From assembly GCA_027489375.1 (NCBI GenBank), contig JAIXZW010000006.1, forward strand, positions 1 to 64,000: DNA of 64,000 nucleotides, read 5' to 3'. Below, piece after piece: positions 1 to 8,594 of the stretch. The notes beneath the pieces were generated by a model. The model worked only from the letters and a program-made list of their open reading frames with translations, made no database searches and was not told the origin of the DNA. Within the stretch, counting starts at the first letter, position 1, and each line of letters opens with the position of its first letter. Position numbers and translations under genes: made by a program. This DNA is from Paracoccaceae bacterium. GTDB lineage: Bacteria; Pseudomonadota; Alphaproteobacteria; Rhodobacterales; Rhodobacteraceae.

Positions 1-119
1 CCGTTCTTGGCCATCACGCCGCGGATCGCATCGAGACGGCGCTGCATCTCGGTCGCGGAAAAGGTCGGCTGGACGGCCTCGCCGTTGCCGACGTAGTTTT
101 GCAGTCTTTCGCGTTGCAT
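1..119 (-). CDS. M24-family metallopeptidase / creatinase-like protein, N-terminal fragment
   Basis: Only about the first 39 codons lie in the window; the gene runs off the left edge. The start ATG is at 119, with GGGAG six bases upstream as ribosome binding site. The visible peptide starts MQRERLQNYVGNG and continues with FSATEMQRRLDAIRGVM, a pattern I associate with the N-terminal domain of creatinase and related M24 pita-bread hydrolases. The metal site of the family lies in the C-terminal half, outside the window, so the call rests on N-terminal resemblance only. The gene is divergent from the LysR gene at 222, which could control it. An ordinary Xaa-Pro aminopeptidase is the main alternative. 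Confidence 0.45.
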   Translation of the reverse strand, partial: MQRERLQNYVGNGEAVQPTFSATEMQRRLDAIRGVMAKN

Positions 120-184
120 CGGGGACTCCCTTGGAATGAATTTGGGTCATGGTGCTGGCCAACCGCGCCCTTGTCAAAAGACCG

Positions 185-208
185 TTTTTCACAGAAGTAT
201 GAGAAAAA
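185..208. promoter_or_regulatory. Inverted repeat TTTTTC-N12-GAAAAA in the divergent promoter region
   Basis: The arms at 185-190 and 203-208 are exact reverse complements. They lie in the 102-base gap between the M24 gene and the LysR gene, ending 13 bases before the LysR start. The position suits an autoregulatory LysR box, which normally has a T-N11-A core; that role is inferred. Confidence 0.3.
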
Positions 209-221
209 CTAATGGTGCCCC

Positions 222-1133
222 ATGTCGGAACATCTGCCGCTGAACGCCCTTCGCGCCTTTGAGGCGGTGGTGAGGACCGGTTCGTTCAAGGCCGCCGCAG
301 AGCAGCTTTTCGTCACGCAAAGCGCGGTGAGCCATCAGGTCAAGCATCTGGAGGAGTGGTTCGGCACCCCGCTGTTCGAGCGCGAGGGGAACAGGTCCAA
401 ACCCTTGCCCGCGGGGCAGGAATTGGCGCGGGTGCTGACGCTGTCCTTTGGCCAGATCGCCACCGCCTGCCAGCAGGTGCGGGCCGAGGCGGCGCAGACG
501 GCGCTGGTGATCGCGGCGATCCCGTCGGTCGCGCTGCTGTGGCTGATCCCGCGCCTGCAAGGGTTCCGCGAGGCGCATCCTGACATCGACGTGCGCATCG
601 TCTATGCGATGCACGGGCGGGACATCGACTTTCGCGCCGTGCATCTGGCCTTTGTCTTCGGCTGGGGGGGCGAGCAATTGCCGGGGACGCGAATCGAACC
701 CTTTTTGCCCGGTCATGCCGTGGCGGTGTGCAGCCCCGCTTTGGCCGAGCAGATGGAGCAACCCTATTGCGCCGAGGGGATCGCGCGGCTGGGCGTGTTG
801 CATGACACGGATCGCAACGGCTGGAAGGAGTGGTTCGAGCGCGCCAAGGCGACCGTGCCTGCACCGCAGACGGGACCGGTTTACGAGGATTTCAACCTGC
901 TCCGCGCGGCGGCGCTGTCGGGGCAGGGGGTGGCGCTGTGTCCGCTGGCGATGATCCGGCCCGACCTCGAGGCGGGACGGTTGGTGCGGTTGTCGGAGAT
1001 GATGGTGAAAGAGGATTCGGGCTATTACCTGCTTTGGGGTCCGCTGTCCGGCACGCCGATGATGGAACCGGCGCGGGCCTTCCGCGACTGGGCCTTTTCC
1101 GAGCGCAGCTTGCAGGACTGGTCGCTGGCCTAG
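222..1133 (+). CDS. LysR-family transcriptional regulator (GcvA-like)
   Basis: This 303-residue protein has the standard LysR layout. The N-terminal winged helix-turn-helix covers about residues 6-65 (ALRAFEAVVRTGSFKAAAEQ, then VTQSAVSHQVKHLEE). A LysR substrate-binding domain covers about 92-295. The opening NALRAFEAVVRTGSFKAAA matches the GcvA-type subgroup. It is divergent from the M24 gene and convergent with the ABC permease gene at 1130, overlapping it by 4 bases, so either neighbour could be its target. LysR proteins usually sense a pathway intermediate; the ligand cannot be read from the sequence. The gene shares a region with a purine-type importer and deaminase, so a nitrogen compound is a reasonable guess. 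Confidence 0.9.
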   Translation: MSEHLPLNALRAFEAVVRTGSFKAAAEQLFVTQSAVSHQVKHLEEWFGTPLFEREGNRSKPLPAGQELARVLTLSFGQIATACQQVRAEAAQTALVIAAIPSVALLWLIPRLQGFREAHPDIDVRIVYAMHGRDIDFRAVHLAFVFGWGGEQLPGTRIEPFLPGHAVAVCSPALAEQMEQPYCAEGIARLGVLHDTDRNGWKEWFERAKATVPAPQTGPVYEDFNLLRAAALSGQGVALCPLAMIRPDLEAGRLVRLSEMMVKEDSGYYLLWGPLSGTPMMEPARAFRDWAFSERSLQDWSLA

Positions 1134-2041
1134 GGACCGAAGGGTTCGCCGAGCGAGGCCACGCCGTTCACCTTGAGCAGGCGTTTGTTCGAGGTGATGA
1201 TGCCGAGCACGACGATGGTCACGATATAGGGCAGGGCCGAAAGGAGCTGCGAAGGCACGGCCCAGTTTTCCGTCTGCGCCACGAGGCTGGCAAGCGAGAC
1301 GGCCCCGAACAGGAGCGCGCCGAAGAAGATGCGCCCCGTGAGCCATGTGCCGAAGACGACGAGCGCGAGCGCGATCCAGCCGCGGCCCGCGATCATCCCG
1401 TCAGCCCAGAGCGGGGTGTAGACGGTGGCGGCATAGGCCCCCGCAAGGCCCGACATCGCGCCGCCGAACATCACCGCCCAGAGGCGCAGGCGGATGACGG
1501 GGTAGCCGATGGCGCGGGCGGCGTGCGGGTTTTCACCCACCGCCCGCAGGATGAGGCCCAGGCGCGAGAAGCGGAACATCGCCCAGATCGCGGCGGTCGC
1601 GGCGAGGGTCAGCCAGACCACCGCGTCCTGAACGAAAAGCCCGCCGACCACGGGCAGGGCCGAGAGGCCGGGAAGGGCGAGTTTCGGGATGCCCGTGATG
1701 GTCAGGCTTTCGTAGGAATTGCCGATGAGCGAGGACAGCCCTTGGCCAAGGATGCCGACAGCAAGACCCACGGCCACCTGATTGGCGCGCAGGCCGAGGG
1801 CGAGCCAGCCGAAGACCAGCGCCAGCACCACGCCCGAAAGCGCGGCCAGCCCGAAGGCCGCGACATGCCCGCCGCCGTGATAGACCACGATGAAGGCAAG
1901 CACCGCGCCAAGGGCCATGATCCCCTCGATCCCGAGGTTGAGGACGCCTGCGCGTTCCACCACCAGCTCGCCCAATGCGGCCAGCAGGAAGGGCGTCGCG
2001 GCGGCGAGCATTCCGGCAAGGATGAAGGACAGGCCGCTCAT
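1130..2041 (-). CDS. BMP-type ABC transporter permease 2 (NupQ/YufQ-like)
   Basis: The 303-residue protein is an inner-membrane permease of the branched-chain amino acid / simple sugar type. It has about eight hydrophobic segments and the conserved stretch VVERAGVLNLGIEGIMALGA near residues 28-47, typical of nucleoside-type importers that work with BMP lipoproteins. It is the last gene of the eight-gene minus-strand operon and overlaps the upstream permease gene by 4 bases (ATGA), so translation is probably coupled. It would form the membrane channel with the permease at 2038-3123, driven by the double ATPase and fed by the binding protein at 4639-5724. The substrate is inferred from the family as nucleosides or purine bases. 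Confidence 0.9.
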   Translation of the reverse strand: MSGLSFILAGMLAAATPFLLAALGELVVERAGVLNLGIEGIMALGAVLAFIVVYHGGGHVAAFGLAALSGVVLALVFGWLALGLRANQVAVGLAVGILGQGLSSLIGNSYESLTITGIPKLALPGLSALPVVGGLFVQDAVVWLTLAATAAIWAMFRFSRLGLILRAVGENPHAARAIGYPVIRLRLWAVMFGGAMSGLAGAYAATVYTPLWADGMIAGRGWIALALVVFGTWLTGRIFFGALLFGAVSLASLVAQTENWAVPSQLLSALPYIVTIVVLGIITSNKRLLKVNGVASLGEPFGP

Positions 2042-3123
2042 GCCGCGCCCGCTTTGTGTTGCGGCCAGACCAGCCGGAAGCGGACGAAGGTGATGGCGGC
2101 AAGGTAGAAGACCAGAAGGCTTCCCTGAAACACCCGCACGGCAGCGATGGGCAGATCAGCCGAAACCATCGCATTGTCGCCGCCGATGTAAAGCGCCGCC
2201 ATCAGCAGCGACGAGGCGAGGATGCCCAAGGGGTGCAGCCCGCCAAGATAGGCCACGATGATGGCGGCATAGCCGTATCCGGTGGAAATGCCGCGCTGGA
2301 GTTGGCCGATAGGTCCAGCCACCTCGGCGGCGCCGGCAAGGCCTGCGGCGAAACCGCCGATCAGCAGCGACAGCCAGATCGCGCGGCTTTCGGAAAATCC
2401 GGCATAGGCGGCGGCTTTCGGGGCCAGCCCGCCGACGAGGAACTGGTAGCCGCCGAAGCTGCGCTGCATGTAGACCCAAGCGACCAGCACCGAGAAAAGC
2501 GCCAGCAGCAGCGAGACGTTGACCCGCGTTCCGGCCAGCAGGATCGGGATCATCGCGTCATATTGGAACATCACCGATTGCGGGAAATTGAAGCCCATCG
2601 GGTCTTTCCACGGGCCAAGCAGCAGGTAGTTCAGCACCTGCGCGGCAATGAGCGACATCATCAGCGTCACGAGGATTTCGTTGGCGTTGAGCTTCACGCG
2701 CCAGAAGGCGGGGACCACCGCCCAAAGCGCCCCGCCAAGCGCGCCCATCAGCAGCATGGCGGGCCAGATCCATTGCCCTGTCGCTTGCGGGAAGTAGACG
2801 GGGATGGCCGAGGCGAAGATCGCACCAAGGATGAACTGCCCTTCGGCGCCGATGTTGAACACCTTGGCGCGGAAGCCGATGGCCAGCCCTTGGGCGATCA
2901 AGAGCAGGGGGCCGGTTTTCAGCAGCACCTCGGAAAACGAGGACCAGCCGAGGAAGGGTTCCAGAAGCAGCGCGTAGAAGACGGCGGCGGGGTTCTTGCC
3001 CATCGCCAGAAAGACCAGAAGATTGACGAAGATCGCCGCCGCCAGCGCCAGAAGCGGGGCAAGCACGGCCATGCGGAGCGAGGCGCGGTCGCGGCGGACC
3101 AGATGCGGGATCATGCGCGACAT
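2038..3123 (-). CDS. BMP-type ABC transporter permease 1 (NupP/YufP-like)
   Basis: This gene encodes 361 residues from the ATG at 3123, reading MSRMIPHLVRRDRASLRMAV. The start ATG shares one base with the TAA stop of the ATPase gene (a TAATG junction), which is why I prefer it to the in-frame starts further upstream inside the ATPase gene. The protein has a cytoplasmic N-terminus, a first membrane span at about 18-42 and about nine more. The motif RAKVFNIGAEGQFILGAIFA (about residues 83-102) is the signature of this permease family. It pairs with the permease at 1130-2041 to form the channel. Confidence 0.9.
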   Translation of the reverse strand: MSRMIPHLVRRDRASLRMAVLAPLLALAAAIFVNLLVFLAMGKNPAAVFYALLLEPFLGWSSFSEVLLKTGPLLLIAQGLAIGFRAKVFNIGAEGQFILGAIFASAIPVYFPQATGQWIWPAMLLMGALGGALWAVVPAFWRVKLNANEILVTLMMSLIAAQVLNYLLLGPWKDPMGFNFPQSVMFQYDAMIPILLAGTRVNVSLLLALFSVLVAWVYMQRSFGGYQFLVGGLAPKAAAYAGFSESRAIWLSLLIGGFAAGLAGAAEVAGPIGQLQRGISTGYGYAAIIVAYLGGLHPLGILASSLLMAALYIGGDNAMVSADLPIAAVRVFQGSLLVFYLAAITFVRFRLVWPQHKAGAA

Positions 3124-4637
3124 TATGCGGGCACCCCTGCCGCGCCGATCATCCAGCGGCCGATCTCTTCGGCCTTGGTGGTGCGGGCGTCGAGCGAGGG
3201 GGAAAGATGGCCCTTGTGCAGCACCTGAATCCGGTCGCAGATTTCGAACAACTCTTCCAACTCCTCGGAGATCACCAGAACGGCCACGCCTTCGTTGCGC
3301 ATCTGGACAAGGCGCTGGCGGATCGCGGTCGCGGCCCCGATATCGACGCCCCATGTCGGCTGGGCCACGAACAAGACCTGTGGCTTCAGCAGGATTTCGC
3401 GCCCCATGATGAATTTTTGCAGGTTGCCGCCGGACAATGCCCCCGCCTCGGCCTCTGGCCCAGAAGTGCGGACGTCGAAGTCGCGGATGCAGGCGGCGGT
3501 AAAGGTGGCTTCGGCGCGGCGGTCGATCAGGCCGCGCTTCAACAGGCCCAGCGGATGGGCGGTGAGCAGGCTGTTGTCGGCCAAGGACATTTCCGGCACC
3601 GCGCCACGGCCCAGCCGTTCTTCCGGCACGAAGGCGAAGCCAAGCGCGCGGCGCGCGGCAGGGTCGAGATGGGCGACACCGCGGCCCATCAGACGGATGT
3701 CGTCGCGGCGGGCGGGGGAAAGCCGTGTTTCGCCGGAAATCAGGCGGGCCAGTTCGCCCTGCCCGTTGCCGGAAATGCCCGCGATGCCGAGGATTTCGCC
3801 CGCATGAAGCCGCAGGTTCACGCCCGACAGGCCAAGCGCGAAGGGATCGTCGGGCTGGTGGTCGAGGGCCGACAGTTCGAGCCGGATATCCCCCACGGGG
3901 AGCGGGTCGGCGTGCAGAGGCGGCGGCATGTCGCGCCCGATCATCATCCGCGCCAGATCATGCGCGTCGTGTTGGCGCGGGTCGACATTGCCCGTCACGC
4001 GGCCCCCGCGCAGGATGGTGGCATGGTCGCAGAGCGACTGGATTTCATCGAGCTTGTGGGAAATGAACAGGATCGACACCCCGCGGTCGCGCAGGCGGCG
4101 GAGCGTGTCGAAAAGCAGCCCCACCGCTTGCGGCGGCAGGACACTGGTCGGTTCGTCAAGGATCAGCAGCTTCGGTTCTGTCATCAGGCAGCGTATGATC
4201 TCGACCCTTTGCCGTTCGCCCACCGACAGCGAATGGACATCGGCGAAGGGGTCCACGTCCAGCCCGAAATCCTGCCCCAAGGCGCGGATGCGGGCGGCGA
4301 GATCGGCCTTTTTGCCCGGAACGATGAGCGAGATGTTTTCCACCACGCTCAGCGTTTCGAACAGCGAGAAGTGCTGGAACACCATGCCGATGCCCAAGCG
4401 CCGCGCCTCGGCGGGCGAGGAGAGGGTGACGGGTTGGCCGTCCCAGAGCACCTCGCCCGCGTCGGGGCTTTCGACGCCGTAGATCAGCTTCATCAGGGTA
4501 GACTTGCCCGCGCCGTTTTCGCCCAGGATCGCGTGGATGGAATTCCGGCCCACGGTCAGGTCGATGGCGTCATTGGCCACGACCTGCCCGTAGGCCTTGG
4601 TCATTCCGCGCAATCGGAGAAGCGGCGCGGGGGTCAT
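3123..4637 (-). CDS. BMP-type ABC transporter, double ATP-binding subunit (NupO-like)
   Basis: The 504-residue protein contains two fused nucleotide-binding domains. The first is complete: Walker A GENGAGKST at 39-47, signature LSVGERQR from about 137, and Walker B LLILDEPTS from about 157. In the second domain the P-loop is reduced to GISGNGQGE without the lysine, while the signature LSGGNLQK is kept. One degenerate site of this kind is normal for the RbsA/MglA/NupO class of importers. The start at 4637 lies one base after the stop of the binding-protein gene, so expression is probably coupled. It powers uptake by the two permeases encoded downstream. Confidence 0.93.
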   Translation of the reverse strand: MTPAPLLRLRGMTKAYGQVVANDAIDLTVGRNSIHAILGENGAGKSTLMKLIYGVESPDAGEVLWDGQPVTLSSPAEARRLGIGMVFQHFSLFETLSVVENISLIVPGKKADLAARIRALGQDFGLDVDPFADVHSLSVGERQRVEIIRCLMTEPKLLILDEPTSVLPPQAVGLLFDTLRRLRDRGVSILFISHKLDEIQSLCDHATILRGGRVTGNVDPRQHDAHDLARMMIGRDMPPPLHADPLPVGDIRLELSALDHQPDDPFALGLSGVNLRLHAGEILGIAGISGNGQGELARLISGETRLSPARRDDIRLMGRGVAHLDPAARRALGFAFVPEERLGRGAVPEMSLADNSLLTAHPLGLLKRGLIDRRAEATFTAACIRDFDVRTSGPEAEAGALSGGNLQKFIMGREILLKPQVLFVAQPTWGVDIGAATAIRQRLVQMRNEGVAVLVISEELEELFEICDRIQVLHKGHLSPSLDARTTKAEEIGRWMIGAAGVPA

Positions 4638-4638
4638 G

Positions 4639-5724
4639 TTACTGCGGCAGGGGCGTGGCGACGCCCTTCACATGCCAGTCCATCGCGACGATTTCCGCAT
4701 CGGTCATGCCGACCCCTGCGGCCACCGCCTCGGAGTCATCGGCCTTGGTGATCGGGCCGGTGAAGGGGTTGAACGAGCCGTCGGCGATCTTTGCCTCGGT
4801 CTCGGTGATGCGGGTCATGATGTCCGCCGGAATGTCGGAGGACCAGTCCACCACCTCGACGACCTTGTCGGCCACGCCGAGGAAGGCGTTGGCGCCGACG
4901 AAGTTGCCCGCCATATGCGCATCGACCGAGGCTTTGAAGAACGGACCCCAATCGGTCGCCACGCAGCCGAGATAGGTTTTCGGCGCATAGGATTTCATCG
5001 AGGAGTTGAGGTTGAAGGCGTGGACGCCCGCTTCCTCGCACACGGCGATGACCGAGGGGGTGTCCTGCGCGTTGGAGAAGATCACGTCGCAGCCCTGCGA
5101 GATCAGCGCCTTTGCGGCTTCCTGTTCCTTGGCGGGGTCGAACCATGTGTTCACCCAGACGACCGACACTTCGATGTCGGGGTTCACGGCCTGCGCGCCA
5201 AGCGTGAAGGCGTTGACCGAGGTGATGAGTTCGGGGATCGCAAAGGCCGAGACGGAGCCGAGCTTGCCCGATTTCGACAGCGAGGCCGCCGCCATGCCCA
5301 TCAGGTAGGTGCCCTGGAAATACTTGGCCGCGAAGGGCGAGAAGTTGGGGGCAACCATGTAGCCCGACGCGTGCAGCACCGTGACCGAGGGGTCACGCTT
5401 GGCGATCTGCATCGCGCCGTTCTGGTAGCCGAACGATCCCGCGATCAGCACCTTGTTCCCGTCGGCGACGGCCTTGGTCATGATGCGGTCGGCATCGGGG
5501 CCTTCGGCGATGTTTTCCAGAAGCGTGATCTTCACCGCATCGCCATAGGCGGCGATCACGGGGTCAAGCCCGGCCACCAGCGTATGCGACCAGCCCACAT
5601 CGCCATTGGGCGAGGGCAGGACGAGCGCGATGCCCAGCGGGTCGGCGGCGCTTGCCCCGCGCGCGCCGATGGCGCTGGCGATGGCGGCGAAGGCGGTGGT
5701 CTGTAGGAAGGCGCGTCTTTGCAT
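4639..5724 (-). CDS. BMP-family ABC transporter substrate-binding protein
   Basis: The protein has 361 residues from the ATG at 5724, which is preceded by a clear AGGAG. It begins MQRRAFLQTT, a twin-arginine (Tat) signal with hydrophobic core AAIASAIGARGASA, so it is probably exported folded to the periplasm. The mature part follows the BMP/PnrA pattern, with GIALVLPSPNGDVGWSHT near its N-terminus and repeated nucleotide-fold segments. Characterised BMP-family proteins bind nucleosides or purines. It starts 31 bases after the deaminase gene and one base before the ATPase gene. The lack of a lipobox cysteine after the signal agrees with a free periplasmic protein. Confidence 0.9.
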   Translation of the reverse strand: MQRRAFLQTTAFAAIASAIGARGASAADPLGIALVLPSPNGDVGWSHTLVAGLDPVIAAYGDAVKITLLENIAEGPDADRIMTKAVADGNKVLIAGSFGYQNGAMQIAKRDPSVTVLHASGYMVAPNFSPFAAKYFQGTYLMGMAAASLSKSGKLGSVSAFAIPELITSVNAFTLGAQAVNPDIEVSVVWVNTWFDPAKEQEAAKALISQGCDVIFSNAQDTPSVIAVCEEAGVHAFNLNSSMKSYAPKTYLGCVATDWGPFFKASVDAHMAGNFVGANAFLGVADKVVEVVDWSSDIPADIMTRITETEAKIADGSFNPFTGPITKADDSEAVAAGVGMTDAEIVAMDWHVKGVATPLPQ

Positions 5725-5755
5725 GGTCTCTCTCCTGTCGGTGTCTTTGGTTTTG

Positions 5756-7111
5756 TTATGCGTCGATCGTTGCGAGGGCCGCTTCCGCCTCGGCGGCCAT
5801 TTCGGCTTCATCGAGACCGGGGAATTCCCCCTTGGCCCAGACGATGCGGCCGTTGACCATCGTCAGGTCGGTCGTCATGCCGATCCCGACCTTGGCGATC
5901 AGGCTGGCGGGGTCGTGACGGGTGCCCACGTAATCCATCCGCCGCGTGTCGATGGCGAAGAGGTCTGCCGCCATGCCGGGGGCGAGGCGGCCGATTTCCG
6001 TGCGGCCCAGCAGCGCCGCGCCGCCCGTGGTGGCGTAGGCCAGGAAATCGCTCGGCTCCGGCACGGGATGGGCGCGGGTTCCGGCGACAAGGCATTGCAG
6101 CATATAGGCCGAATGGACGCAGTGCATGAGGTTCGAGTTGTCGTTCGACGCCGCCCCGTCGCAGCCCAGACCGATCCGCAAGCCATGCGCCGCCATCGCG
6201 GGAATATCCGTCACCTCGGCCCCGACCAGATAGACGGGTTCGGGACAATGCGAAACGCCCGTGCCGCTGGCGGCCATCTGGCGCAATTCGGCATCGGTCA
6301 GTTCCCAGCAATGGGCGTAGAACGTATCCGGCCCCGCAAAGCCGATCTGTTCGAGGTAATCGACCGTCCGCATTCCGTGGCGGGCGCGGATCACCTCGGC
6401 CTCGCCCTCGCCGACATGGGAGTGGAGGAACACGCCCTTGTCGCGGGCGAGGGCCACGGATTCCACGAAAGTCTCGCGGTAGCAGTTCACGGGCTGGCAG
6501 GGCGAGACGACGACCTGACCCATGCTGAAGGGGGCGGGGTCGTGGTAGGTGTCGATCAGGCGGGCGCAGTCGGCGATGAATTCGTCGGTGGATTCGAGCA
6601 TCGCGTCGGGGATGGTCGATCCTTCGGACTTCGGCAGGGTGTTCCCGCCCCGCCCTGCATGGAAACGCAAGCCTATCTTCGCCGCCGCTTCGAACTGGCG
6701 GTCGACGATGCGCTTACCGGCGTGGCGGGGGAAGTTGTACTGGTGGTCGAAAGCCGTGGTGCAGCCGTGCTTTGCCAGCTCGGCCATCGCGGTGAGCGAG
6801 GAGTGGTAGAAGCAATCCTCGGTCAGGCGCGAGAAGATGGGGTAGATGAGGTCGAGCCATTCGATCACCGACAGCTTCGTCCAGTCGAGGTCGGCGCGGT
6901 TGCGGACGAAGGTCTGGAAGAAATGGTGATGCGTGTTCACGAGGCCGGGGTAGAGGAACCAGCCGCGGGCGTCGATCACCTCGGCCCCCTTGGCCTCCAG
7001 CCCTTTGCCGATGGCGCGGATGGCGGGGCCTTCGACCAGCAGGTCGACATCGCGGTGGACCGTCCGCGCATCGGCGATGACCGCCGCGCAGCCTTTGAAC
7101 AGGATGCTCAT
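5756..7111 (-). CDS. Amidohydrolase of the 8-oxoguanine deaminase / triazine hydrolase family
   Basis: The 451-residue enzyme starts at the ATG at 7111 (MSILFKGCAAVIADA), overlapping the GST gene by 4 bases (ATGA). It has the metal-dependent amidohydrolase fold: a small N-terminal beta domain, then NTHHHFF with ligands H61 and H63, a third histidine in HSHVGEGE, a fourth in AHCWEL and the catalytic aspartate in LGCDGAASND. HSHVGEGE and LGCDGAASND are typical of 8-oxoguanine and isocytosine deaminases and of AtzB-type hydrolases. The expected reaction is hydrolytic loss of an exocyclic amino group from a purine-like ring. The position between a BMP importer and an NdmC-like oxygenase points to a modified purine; the exact substrate is unknown. 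Confidence 0.85.
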   Translation of the reverse strand: MSILFKGCAAVIADARTVHRDVDLLVEGPAIRAIGKGLEAKGAEVIDARGWFLYPGLVNTHHHFFQTFVRNRADLDWTKLSVIEWLDLIYPIFSRLTEDCFYHSSLTAMAELAKHGCTTAFDHQYNFPRHAGKRIVDRQFEAAAKIGLRFHAGRGGNTLPKSEGSTIPDAMLESTDEFIADCARLIDTYHDPAPFSMGQVVVSPCQPVNCYRETFVESVALARDKGVFLHSHVGEGEAEVIRARHGMRTVDYLEQIGFAGPDTFYAHCWELTDAELRQMAASGTGVSHCPEPVYLVGAEVTDIPAMAAHGLRIGLGCDGAASNDNSNLMHCVHSAYMLQCLVAGTRAHPVPEPSDFLAYATTGGAALLGRTEIGRLAPGMAADLFAIDTRRMDYVGTRHDPASLIAKVGIGMTTDLTMVNGRIVWAKGEFPGLDEAEMAAEAEAALATIDA

Positions 7112-7761
7112 TCCGGCACCCCCACGGGTTCGGGCTTCAGGTCGTGCAGGCGGTGGATGCCAGGCATTTCGATGAAGCCGGGAAGTGCGCGGACGGAACG
7201 GGTCCAAAGCCGGATCGCGGGGTAGGGATCGACGCTGATGCCGCCATCGGGGGCGAGCATGGAATGGGGGAAACAGGCGATGTCGGCCAGTGTGGGGCGG
7301 TTTCCGGCAAGGAAGGCATCGCCCGTCAGGTGGCGTTCGACAAGCGCCGCCTCGATCTCGCGCAGGCATTGAACGCCCGCCTTGCGGCAGGCGACGATAT
7401 CGGCGGGCTTTTGCAGCATGTCATGCGTCCGCGCCTTGCCGATGCTGGCCGAAAGCCGCTGCGCGAAGGCCAGCCATTGCGCCACCCGTGCGCGCATTTC
7501 GGGGCTGTCGTCGCCCAGCCATGCGGGGCCGGATTTGGCGGCGACAAAGGTCAGGATCGCCGCCGAATCCGTCAGCGTCAGGGTGCCGTCCTGCATCACG
7601 GGGATGGTGCCGCCGGGGTTGATGGCAAGGAAGGCGGGGCTGCGATGTTCGCCGCCGGGGTGGAAATCGACCGCACGCAGGGTCAGCTTTGCCCCCGTCA
7701 GCGCGGCGAGCAGGCGGATCTTGTAGCAATCGGGGCTAAGGGCGTAGTCGTAAAGGATCAT
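7108..7761 (-). CDS. Glutathione S-transferase-like protein (NdmE-like partner candidate)
   Basis: This 217-residue protein has a thioredoxin-like N-terminal half (MILYDYALSPDCYKIRLLAA, then INPGGTIPVMQDGTLTLTDS, a GST glutathione-site motif with the conserved cis-proline and D-S pair) and an all-helical C-terminal half with the GST motif RPTLADIACFP. It is translationally coupled on both sides by ATGA overlaps. A GST gene next to an oxygenase subunit that lacks a Rieske centre recalls NdmE, the GST-like protein needed for the NdmC/NdmD 7-methylxanthine demethylase. I infer a structural role in the oxygenase complex. A detoxifying or isomerase GST in the same pathway is the alternative. Confidence 0.85.
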   Translation of the reverse strand: MILYDYALSPDCYKIRLLAALTGAKLTLRAVDFHPGGEHRSPAFLAINPGGTIPVMQDGTLTLTDSAAILTFVAAKSGPAWLGDDSPEMRARVAQWLAFAQRLSASIGKARTHDMLQKPADIVACRKAGVQCLREIEAALVERHLTGDAFLAGNRPTLADIACFPHSMLAPDGGISVDPYPAIRLWTRSVRALPGFIEMPGIHRLHDLKPEPVGVPE

Positions 7762-8594
7762 GCCGCCACCAATTGCGCGCCATAGGTATAGCCCCGCCGT
7801 TTCAGCCAGCGGCGATAAGCGATGGAGGTCAGGTCCGCACGCGTCGGAATCTCCATCCCCGGATCGAGCGGCAGGCGGTGGGGAAGCTGGTTTTCAAGGA
7901 TCGAGCGGTCTTGCAGGAAGATCGTCTGCTGGAAGTGGATCAGGTCGGTCATCGGCGTGTCGTCGTCGAACAGCGCCATCCAGGGCCAGACCTCGCACAG
8001 TTCTTCGTCAAGCGGCTGCACGAAGAGGGTGATGACATCCCATTCGCCGGGGCGCGGCGGGCAGGTTTTGTAGAGGATCGAAACCGTGGGGGCGGGGACG
8101 CGATACATGTATTCGGTGGTGATCCCGCCCGCTGCCGATTTGGCGGCTTGGGGTTGGTAGAAGTGGACCTTGGTGGCCCAGACCTCGTCCACCTCCTCGC
8201 GGATCGCGACATCATACTTGCCCACCTCGGTATGCGGTTCGGCACCGAGGATGTCGGTGTGGACAAAGGGGAAATGCGCGATGTCGAGGAAGTTTTCCAC
8301 CGCCCGCAGGGGCGAGCATTTGACGCGGACAAGGCCCACGTCCACAAGGCGGCGACCGGGTTGGTCCGCTTCGGGAATGTCGAAAAGCGGGCGTGCGGGT
8401 GTGCCGGGGCAGGCCCAGACATGGCCGTAACGCTGTTGCGAGGGCAGGGTATGCCCGCCGCTGGTGACGATGATCGCGCCGTCCTGCCACGCCACGCGGA
8501 CGGGTTCGCCCAGAAGCCGCGTGTCGCGCCCTTCGGGGCCAAGCTGGCTGACCAGCGCCACGGGATACCATTCGTCGCGGATCGGGTCGGTCAT
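7758..8594 (-). CDS. Rieske-oxygenase catalytic subunit lacking the Rieske centre (NdmC-like)
   Basis: The protein has 278 residues from the ATG at 8594. The mononuclear iron site is present: D104-x2-H107-x4-H112 in NFLDIAHFPFVH, with an aspartate near residue 230 (LQDRSILENQ) as probable third ligand. The N-terminal part still reads like the edges of a Rieske domain (LLGEPVRVAWQDGAI), but the cysteine/histidine ligand loops between these edges are missing, so it cannot hold its own [2Fe-2S] cluster. Normal alpha subunits are about 330-450 residues. The upstream gene supplies a separate Rieske protein and the downstream gene a GST. The same division of parts is known in NdmC/NdmD/NdmE. The substrate is inferred to be a methylated or oxidised purine. 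Confidence 0.85.
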   Translation of the reverse strand: MTDPIRDEWYPVALVSQLGPEGRDTRLLGEPVRVAWQDGAIIVTSGGHTLPSQQRYGHVWACPGTPARPLFDIPEADQPGRRLVDVGLVRVKCSPLRAVENFLDIAHFPFVHTDILGAEPHTEVGKYDVAIREEVDEVWATKVHFYQPQAAKSAAGGITTEYMYRVPAPTVSILYKTCPPRPGEWDVITLFVQPLDEELCEVWPWMALFDDDTPMTDLIHFQQTIFLQDRSILENQLPHRLPLDPGMEIPTRADLTSIAYRRWLKRRGYTYGAQLVAA